Shown here in pieces: positions 31,680 through 37,100 of a stretch of DNA of 37,100 nucleotides. The first letter of the stretch is position 1; each line of letters begins with the position of its first letter. The stretch lies in the NCBI GenBank assembly GCA_018434245.1, contig JAHDPQ010000157.1, forward strand, positions 1 to 37,100, in the 5' to 3' direction. Made by a program: the position numbers and the translations under genes. The DNA comes from Oscillospiraceae bacterium. GTDB taxonomy: Bacteria > Bacillota > Clostridia > Oscillospirales > Ruminococcaceae. The notes under the pieces are model-generated. The model did no database searches and had not been told where the DNA came from. It worked only from the letters and a program-made list of their open reading frames with translations.

Positions 31680-33044
31680 TTACGCCCACATTGCCAGCTT
31701 TTTGAGGTTCATGGCAGCAAATTTAAGCCTGACCCAGTTCCTTACCCGGTCAAGCCCTTTATGTAGCGTGTAACGCATGCCATGCTTTTCTTTCGCATCG
31801 GCAAACACGCGCTCAATTGTCCGGCTTCGCAAACAGTAGCTTTCCCGCCCGGCCGGACTGTGGCGGAAATCTTCAGCAGCGTCGATGTGATGCGCCCAAA
31901 TGTGCTTTGTCACCACCTTCTGGTGATTGGCACTCTCGGTACAGCGGCTTAATTGCGGGCAAGCGGCACAAATTTTGGGATTGCTCTTAAATTCCCGATA
32001 ATCCCCACGATTGGTCGTGGAATAACTCAGAACCTGATTGTTCGTGCAAATCACGCAGTTGTAGTATTCATCGTAGACATATTCATAACTGTGGAAAAAT
32101 CCCCTTTTGCTCATCGGACGCTTGTATGGGGTGGAAAGATTTCGCCCGCTCTCCTGCACCTTTTTGCAAATCCACGGTGTCTTGTATCCAGCGTCTACTG
32201 CTACAGTTCTCACTTCTTCAAATCGATCCATCACTACATCATACACACGGTCAAAAACCATGCTGTCATGCACATTCCCCGGTGTCACCTCACAGTCGAG
32301 GATAAAGTTGTTTTTATCGCAGGCGACATGGGCGGTGTACGCAAACTCCACCTTGTGTTCGCCCTTGTGAAACAGACCACTTTCAGGGTCGGTTGTGGAC
32401 ACGCTGATTTCTCTCGTTTCACCCGAAGTCGTGTTGTTATCGTCATCCTTGTCGCGCAGCGGCTTCTTTCCATGGGATGCTCTGTCTGCATTGATCTCTT
32501 CCCGAAGCTGCTCGTCATACACACGCGCTGCCTTTACCGCCAACTCTTCGCGGTGCTTTTTCAGGTTGGCGTTGGCTTTGATGTGGGTTGCGTCAATGAA
32601 GATCATCTCCGCCTTCACAAGGCCCCTTTTTACCGCCGCCTCCAGGACCCACGCAAAGATTTCCTCAAACACTTCGCTGGGAAACCGACTGGCGAACGCA
32701 TAGCTGACAGTGGCAAAATGCGGCACCGGCGTGTCGATGTCGTAGCCGATGAACCAACGGTAGGCGATATTCATGTCTACTTCTTTCACCGTCTGCCGCA
32801 GCGATTTGATTCCATACAAATGCTGGAGCAAGACGATCTTCACCAGCACCACCGGGTCAACAGCGGGGCGACCGTTATCTTCGCAGTAGAGGTGCTCCAC
32901 TATCCCGTAAATTTTGCCAAAGTCAATCACCTTTTCGATCTTTCGCAGAAGGTGCCCCTTGGGAACCAGACTGTCCAGACACGCGAATTTTGTTATGTAG
33001 CGTAAATCTTCGCTTCGTTTCAGCATCTTCATCACCACATCCAT
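31680..33044 (-). CDS. IS1182-family transposase
   Basis: A 454-residue DDE transposase. The N-terminal DUF772-type domain (DNGRPAVDPVVLVKIVLLQH; YRWFIGYDIDTPVPHFATVS) is followed by catalytic-region motifs FIDATHIKANAN, VAVDAGYKT and RSRTIERVFADAKEKHGMRY, plus a Cys-rich finger (CAACPQLSRC). It looks intact. No strong ribosome site precedes the ATG at 33044, as is common for transposases; internal ATGs a few codons in are possible. Confidence 0.88.
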   Translation of the reverse strand: MDVVMKMLKRSEDLRYITKFACLDSLVPKGHLLRKIEKVIDFGKIYGIVEHLYCEDNGRPAVDPVVLVKIVLLQHLYGIKSLRQTVKEVDMNIAYRWFIGYDIDTPVPHFATVSYAFASRFPSEVFEEIFAWVLEAAVKRGLVKAEMIFIDATHIKANANLKKHREELAVKAARVYDEQLREEINADRASHGKKPLRDKDDDNNTTSGETREISVSTTDPESGLFHKGEHKVEFAYTAHVACDKNNFILDCEVTPGNVHDSMVFDRVYDVVMDRFEEVRTVAVDAGYKTPWICKKVQESGRNLSTPYKRPMSKRGFFHSYEYVYDEYYNCVICTNNQVLSYSTTNRGDYREFKSNPKICAACPQLSRCTESANHQKVVTKHIWAHHIDAAEDFRHSPAGRESYCLRSRTIERVFADAKEKHGMRYTLHKGLDRVRNWVRLKFAAMNLKKLAMWA

Positions 33045-33073
33045 TCTATCAAAAAAGGCCGCTCACCGCGACC

Positions 33074-33088
33074 TTTTTTGACACTCTG
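33074..33088 (-). repeat. Right terminal inverted repeat of the IS
   Basis: Read inward on the minus strand: CAGAGTGTCAAAAAA. It is the partner of 31593-31607. Confidence 0.65.
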
Positions 33089-33120
33089 AGCAGCCCGCCT
33101 ACGAGAAGTAAGCGGGCTGC
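33089..33120. repeat. Right copy of the 32-bp target duplication; terminator hairpin over the helicase stop
   Basis: Same sequence as 31560-31591. On the plus strand a T-run follows directly. On the minus strand it encodes the last codons and the TAG stop of the helicase relic (PAYFS stop). Confidence 0.8.
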
Positions 33121-34078
33121 TTTTTGAGTTGTAGAAACTTCTCCACAGCGGCCATGTCGGATGTGACCCGGCAAGGCGGCAACGCGGTCAGAGTGCAGTT
33201 GTGATAGGCGGCATCTTCTCGCGCACGGGAATCCAGAATGGCGCAAACGCCGGCATCGGTCTCAGAGCGGATCAGCCGCCCAAATCCTTGTTTTAGCTTG
33301 ATCAGCATTTCCGGTACCAGTACCCGCACCTTGTACGCACCCATATCTTCATACAGCGTCTGCTGATACGCGGAGATGGGGTCAGGCGCAGCGAAGGGCA
33401 GATTTACAATGATGAGCATACTCAATGCGTCTCCGGGGATGTCGATGCCCTCCCAAAAGGAACCGGAAGCGAACAGGACCCCATTGCCGCTTGCTTTGAA
33501 TTTCTCCAGCGCGACGGTATCCCGGCGGCCCATCTGGAAGATGGGATAGGAGAGTTTTCGCACTTACAGCTCCGCCGCAAGGCCTAACCGCCACAGGGTT
33601 TTGCTTTTCCTCTCCTTATGAGTTGGCTGAACATCGCTGTCGGCACAGACTTCGGCAATGTCGGCGGCGATGCCGTTGATATTCCTGAGATGCCGGGCCG
33701 TCTCGCTGTCAAAGATGGCAGGAAACCGATCCGCATCGCCGTAGGAATTCGGTTCCGGAATATTGGCGTTCAACCGCTGGAACAGCTTTGCGCTCTGTTC
33801 CTCCAGCTTTTTAGCAAGTCTGTGAACATTGACACCGCCGGTCGGATTGTCAGCGGTAAAGGCGTGGATCTCCTTGGCCAGTTTCGGCAGTTCTGTGCTG
33901 GTCAGTTCCAGACCGTACATGGAGCGGGCGGCATCGAGAAATTTATGTGCTTCGTCGATGATGACAAGCTGGTAATGGGGCAGGAGGGGTCGCCTTCCGC
34001 CGGCTCGGTGCAAAACATCGGCGAGAAAATAGTTGTGGTTGGTGATCTGAAAGTCAACAGTGTAAACACTTCCCAGCT
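33099..34078 (-). pseudogene. DinG-type (XPD-like) DNA helicase, truncated relic
   Basis: The upstream piece (33564-34078) reads VYTVDFQITNHNYFLADVL, then YQLVIIDEAHKF, the DEAH box of DinG-type superfamily 2 helicases. The downstream piece (33099-33563) reads LSYPIFQMGRRDTVALEKF, then VLFASGSFWEGIDIPGD and KLKQGFGRLIRSETD (motif VI). The N-terminal Walker A region is missing. A stop at 33564 separates the pieces, and about 200 residues expected between them are absent, so the gene has lost both its start and its middle. The C terminus is natural and overlaps the hairpin used as target by the IS. Confidence 0.75.
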
Positions 34079-34141
34079 TTCAAAACCATAATCCAAACCG
34101 GAGCAGCAGATTTCCATCCAAACCATTCGGCCCCAAAATGA

Positions 34142-34182
34142 AATCCATCCGATGCTCCTCCTGCCGGAGCATCGGATGGATT
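34142..34182 (-). terminator. Terminator of the Ldh_2-family gene
   Basis: A perfect 17-bp stem (AATCCATCCGATGCTCC and complement) with a 7-base loop, followed on the minus strand by TTTCATTTT-like sequence, 60 bases after the dehydrogenase stop. Confidence 0.75.
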
Positions 34183-34242
34183 CAGCACTCCACTCCTTGG
34201 GAAGCTGCAGAGTTTCCTTGGCACAGTCCCTTTTCCTTCCTC

Positions 34243-35370
34243 CTAATAATTGCCTCTAAAAATCTTTTCCGACTGCGGTGGCAGATAGTCTCCGAAATAG
34301 GCAGAAAAGTCCAGTTTCAGATACTGGCAAAGATCCAGTAGCTCTGTCATCGTGTTTCGATCCACCGGGATGCCGTTTTGCCTGCGGTTCTTCACTGCCT
34401 CCACTTCCTTTTCACCATGGGTGTAGATCCTCTTCTGACCCTCCACTTTGGGAGCCTTACGAAGTCGGGAAAGATAGGCGGAGAAATGATGTTTTATCCC
34501 TTCAGAACTTCCAAAAATGTTCGGGTTGATTGCCCCAAAGCCATGACAGATGCCGCCCTTGGTTCCCTGCATGCATTGATCGCTAGTCATTCCTTGAGAG
34601 AGAATGGAGGAGAATATCTCACACAGCATCCCAAATCCGTAGCCCTTATGGCTGCCCAACTGCTCTTCGCTGCCGCCCAGAGGCATGATGCCACCACCCT
34701 TTTTGGCCACGATGTTTCCCAGCACATCCGGCGCATTTACGCTGGGGTGGCCATCTTTGTCCAGAGCCCAGCCTGCCGGCAGCGGCTTTTTTGCTTTATT
34801 GTATATTTCCAGTTTGCCCCGGGTGACCACCGTGGTGGAAGCATCGAACAAAAAGTCATAGGGTTCGGCCGGCATGGCAACGGCAATGGGATTAGAACCC
34901 AGCATGGCCATCCTGCCGAAGGTCGGCACCATAATGGCCTCGGAGTTGGTACAGCTAACACCGATCAGCCCTACGTCGCTGGCCAGCTTGGCATAGTAGC
35001 CTGCAATGCCGTAGTGGTTGGAGTTGCGGACCGTAACAATGCCAATGCCGCTTGCTTGTGCCTTTTGAATGGCCATTTCCATGGCCGTCTTGCCAATGAG
35101 CTGGCCCATGCCGTGATTGCCATCCAGAACAGCGGATACCGGCGTCTCAAAGACTACCTCCGGTTTGGACTCCACTTTGATCAAGCCTCTTTCAATGCCC
35201 TTATGGTAGCGAACCATCCGCTGCATCCCGTGGCTCTCGATGCCAAACAGATCGGATTGAAGCAGCACATCCGAAATCGTTTGTGCCTCCTGCGTGGAAA
35301 ACCCAAAGCCGATGAATACATCCCGGCAAAATCGCTCCAAAAGCTCATGACTCCAATTGACATTTCCCAT
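34243..35370 (-). CDS. Malate/L-lactate dehydrogenase family (Ldh_2) oxidoreductase
   Basis: A 375-residue NAD(P)-dependent dehydrogenase of the Ldh_2 (non-Rossmann) family: GIESHGMQRM, then LDGNHGMGQ, NSNHYGIAGYY, SNPIAVAMPAE and GSHKGYGFGML. Members reduce 2-keto acids such as pyruvate, oxaloacetate, ureidoglycolate products or 2,3-diketogulonate. The start is taken as ATG 35370 because GGAGG lies ten bases upstream; the frame extends eight codons to 35394 without a ribosome site. It probably belongs to the same catabolic theme as iolB and etfA but has its own terminator. Confidence 0.9.
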   Translation of the reverse strand: MGNVNWSHELLERFCRDVFIGFGFSTQEAQTISDVLLQSDLFGIESHGMQRMVRYHKGIERGLIKVESKPEVVFETPVSAVLDGNHGMGQLIGKTAMEMAIQKAQASGIGIVTVRNSNHYGIAGYYAKLASDVGLIGVSCTNSEAIMVPTFGRMAMLGSNPIAVAMPAEPYDFLFDASTTVVTRGKLEIYNKAKKPLPAGWALDKDGHPSVNAPDVLGNIVAKKGGGIMPLGGSEEQLGSHKGYGFGMLCEIFSSILSQGMTSDQCMQGTKGGICHGFGAINPNIFGSSEGIKHHFSAYLSRLRKAPKVEGQKRIYTHGEKEVEAVKNRRQNGIPVDRNTMTELLDLCQYLKLDFSAYFGDYLPPQSEKIFRGNY

Positions 35371-35709
35371 AATATCTAAGTCCTCCTCATCCATTTTGAC
35401 CTAAATGTTGTAGTTGTTGTGCTTCTATGGATCAGCTTTAAAACCATCACAATCGGCTATGTCGGAGCACTTCCCACAATTTTCATGCAAAATCTATGGT
35501 AAAAAACAAACCCAGAAAATCTGAGAAACGTGGTAGATTTGTGATGGGAACGTCGATTTCAGAGCGCCCAAAGAAAGCAGAGATGCCTTTGGCCATTGGG
35601 AATTTGACAGCATGGTAATCTACATTCGGGGGATTGGCTTCATTCTTTACACCTTACAACTGCATTCGTACATAACCCTGAATTTCAGGTCAAGGATGGA
35701 TTGAGGAGA
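35371..35709. other. Intergenic region between iolB and the Ldh_2-family gene
   Basis: No gene is seen. It holds a 13-bp palindrome CCTGAATTTCAGG at 35677-35689 and, overlapping it on the minus strand, a TTGACC that could be a -35 element. A regulated promoter for the dehydrogenase is plausible. Confidence 0.4.
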
Positions 35710-36525
35710 TTAGCGGTTTTTCTTGATCAGGTTTTCCACCGCGGACACCCAGTCGTGGTCGGGATCGTTGATGCGGTAGAAGCCCTGATGCTCCCCGGTC
35801 ATCAGCCAGAGGAAATAGGTGTTATAGCCGGGGGCCCCCACCGTGGTGTGGTATCCCTTGGGGAACTCCACCAGATCATCCTGCTCAACGGTGTAGGTTT
35901 TGTCGATCTCCCCGTCCTTGGTGTACATGCGCTGGATGGCAAAGCCTTGCTCCGGCTGGAACAGGAAGTAGTAGATTTCCTCCAGCACGCCCTCGGCAGG
36001 CATGGCGTCTGTGTCGTGCTTGTGGGGCGGAAAGCCCGCCCAGTTGCCGGGGGTGACAAAGGCTTCGCCAATGGTGAGGCGTTTTGCGTTGCTGCGCCCA
36101 TCTACAATAAAGTGGGTCTCCCGCTCCCAGGGCTGGACGCCCAGCATGCTGACATTGACCTGATCGGGGTTGAGGATCTGGGGCTGGGTGTCCTCATCCA
36201 GGGGGGTGCCACAGACGGCGATCTTGACATGTTCCTTGGTGGAGATGGTAACCTGGGTGTGGCGGGGCAGATAGACGCTGTGGGCCTTGCCCTCGAACAC
36301 GCTGCGCCGCCCGCCCACATTTTCCCAGACCGTTTCGCCAAAGGCAAAGGTGGCATGCCCGCCCAGGATGATAAAGGCGGTCTCGTTTTCGCCGGTGTTC
36401 AGCTGGGTGCTGTCTCCGGCCCACAGCTCCACCATACCAAACTCCAGTATCTTGAGGGAGCTTTCTCCAATTTTGCTGATGGACGTGTACCCTTTAGCTG
36501 GCCGATAGGTTTTTTTGTACTCCAT
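35710..36525 (-). CDS. iolB: 5-deoxy-glucuronate isomerase
   Basis: A 271-residue bicupin of the KduI/IolB family that isomerises 5-deoxy-D-glucuronate to 2-deoxy-5-keto-D-gluconate in myo-inositol degradation. The C-terminal cupin metal motif is visible (FPPHKHDTD with His168/His170, Glu in VLEEIYYF, and FPKGYHTTVGAPGYNTYFLW). The N-terminal family pattern VELWAGDSTQLNTGENE is also present. The start at ATG 36525 has AAGGAGAG upstream, the site overlapping the end of etfA, so the two are co-transcribed. Confidence 0.93.
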   Translation of the reverse strand: MEYKKTYRPAKGYTSISKIGESSLKILEFGMVELWAGDSTQLNTGENETAFIILGGHATFAFGETVWENVGGRRSVFEGKAHSVYLPRHTQVTISTKEHVKIAVCGTPLDEDTQPQILNPDQVNVSMLGVQPWERETHFIVDGRSNAKRLTIGEAFVTPGNWAGFPPHKHDTDAMPAEGVLEEIYYFLFQPEQGFAIQRMYTKDGEIDKTYTVEQDDLVEFPKGYHTTVGAPGYNTYFLWLMTGEHQGFYRINDPDHDWVSAVENLIKKNR

Positions 36526-36542
36526 GCCACAACTCTCCTTCG

Positions 36543-37100
36543 TCAGATTTTTTTCAGTAGGGTTTCCAGCGCCACACGCCAGTCGCCCACAAAGCCGTAG
36601 TCGGCATAATGAAAGATGGGGGCGCGGCGGTCGCTATTAATGGCGATGACGGTCTCGGCCCCGTTCATGCCGGCCAGATGCTGTACCGCACCGCTGATCG
36701 CCACCGCCACATAAATTTTTGGCCGCACCGCAATGCCTGTTTGGCCGATCTGCCATTGATAGGGGGCGTAGCCCGCATTGACAGCGGCCCGGGTTGCACC
36801 GACGCAGCCGTCGGTTTGCCGGGCCAGGCGGCGCAATGTTTCAAAGGCCTCCCGGCTGCCGAGTCCCGCGCCGCCGGAAAAGATGATCGCTGCGTCGCCC
36901 AGGGCCTGTTCTCTTTGCCGGGGGGAAAAGGATCTGCGCCAAACCCGGGACTGGGTTTGGGCCGGTCGACTCACAATGCTTCCCTTGCGGGGGGAGGAGG
37001 GGGCGGGGGGGAATATGCCCGGTCGCACCGTTGCCATCTGGGGGCGGGTGCGGCAGGTGATGCGGGCCATGATGTGATTGCCCAGAGCAGGGCGGGTCTG
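36543..37100 (-). CDS. etfA: Electron transfer flavoprotein alpha subunit, C-terminal part (runs off the window)
   Basis: The frame stays open to the window edge (LGNHIMARITCRTRPQMATV), so the 5' part lies beyond 37100; the internal Met at 37070 is not a start. It covers the FAD-binding domain of EtfA: ATVRPGIF, then GGAGLGSREAFETL, GATRAAVNAGYAP, QIGQTGIAVRPKIYVAVAIS, QHLAGM and ADYGFVGDW. EtfAB carries electrons between acyl-CoA or other dehydrogenases and partner enzymes, including bifurcating complexes. Only 17 bases separate its stop from iolB, an unusual pairing that suggests a flavin-linked step in the same pathway. Confidence 0.92.
   Translation of the reverse strand, partial: QTRPALGNHIMARITCRTRPQMATVRPGIFPPAPSSPRKGSIVSRPAQTQSRVWRRSFSPRQREQALGDAAIIFSGGAGLGSREAFETLRRLARQTDGCVGATRAAVNAGYAPYQWQIGQTGIAVRPKIYVAVAISGAVQHLAGMNGAETVIAINSDRRAPIFHYADYGFVGDWRVALETLLKKI

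Larger units (their letters stand above)
31592..33088. mobile_element. IS1182-family insertion sequence, about 1.5 kb
   Basis: It contains one full transposase gene. The ends carry imperfect 15-bp inverted repeats with common core TGTCAAA (left 31593-31607, right 33074-33088, 12 of 15 matching). Direct 32-bp repeats of a terminator-like hairpin flank it. Long, variable duplications and palindromic targets are known for the IS1182 family. Confidence 0.8.

Noticed and set aside
34243-35394. Longer start for the Ldh_2-family gene at 35394
   Set aside because: The GGAGG site at the proper distance from ATG 35370 lies inside the extra codons, so the shorter start is preferred.

Overview
The window reads as chromosomal DNA of a spore-forming, anaerobic, low-to-mid GC Firmicute of the class Clostridia, probably Oscillospiraceae-like. 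This rests on a clostridial SpoIIQ-type LytM protein, a DUF1292 protein, a CarD-family regulator, HflX, a collagen-like (Gly-X-Y) surface protein typical of spore coats, and several YxRxS-type large serine recombinases. The genus is an inference.

Left flank (1-6568), core-like genes: a class II aldolase with a C-terminal tail that looks like a bacterial-microcompartment encapsulation peptide, carD, hflX, a structured noncoding RNA candidate (possibly 6S RNA), a DUF1292 gene, spoIIQ, and the 5' part of a collagen-like gene. Several have textbook sigma-A promoters and hairpin terminators.

Mobile region (about 6569-29038): the Gly-Pro-Ala repeats of the collagen-like gene stop at 6577 and resume at 29037. 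About 22.5 kb lies between them: decayed fragments (short-chain dehydrogenase tail, DUF4314-like piece, IS256-family transposase tail), an operon of three tandem large serine recombinases, a small DUF6870-like gene, a complete sugar-acid utilisation island, an Abi-alpha (DUF4393) gene with a divergent Xre-type gene, and relics of phage tail-chaperone and ParA/ParB genes. The two ends can be joined in silico into a symmetric attP-like site centred on a CC dinucleotide, and the same join restores the collagen reading frame.

Sugar-acid island (13980-26198): a LacI-family repressor with operator-like palindromes at three places, a DUF624/YesL membrane protein, a carbohydrate ABC importer (lipoprotein and two permeases), a DapA-family aldolase, a 2-hydroxyacid dehydrogenase, a decayed esterase, a ribokinase-like PfkB kinase, a SIS isomerase, an RbsD/FucU mutarotase and an IlvD/Edd dehydratase. 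Together they suggest uptake of an oligosaccharide or sugar-acid conjugate, dehydration to a 2-keto-3-deoxy acid and aldol cleavage to pyruvate. The substrate cannot be read from sequence.

Second mobile region (from about 29268): a 231-bp island of collagen repeats ends abruptly next to a fourth large serine recombinase, again accompanied by a DUF6870-like gene. An IS1182-like element follows, flanked by a 32-bp duplication of a hairpin that overlaps the stop codon of a decayed DinG-type helicase.

Right flank (34243-37100): an Ldh_2-family dehydrogenase, iolB, and the 3' end of etfA, all on the minus strand; etfA and iolB are in one operon. Together with the aldolase at the left end they point to sugar/inositol fermentation.
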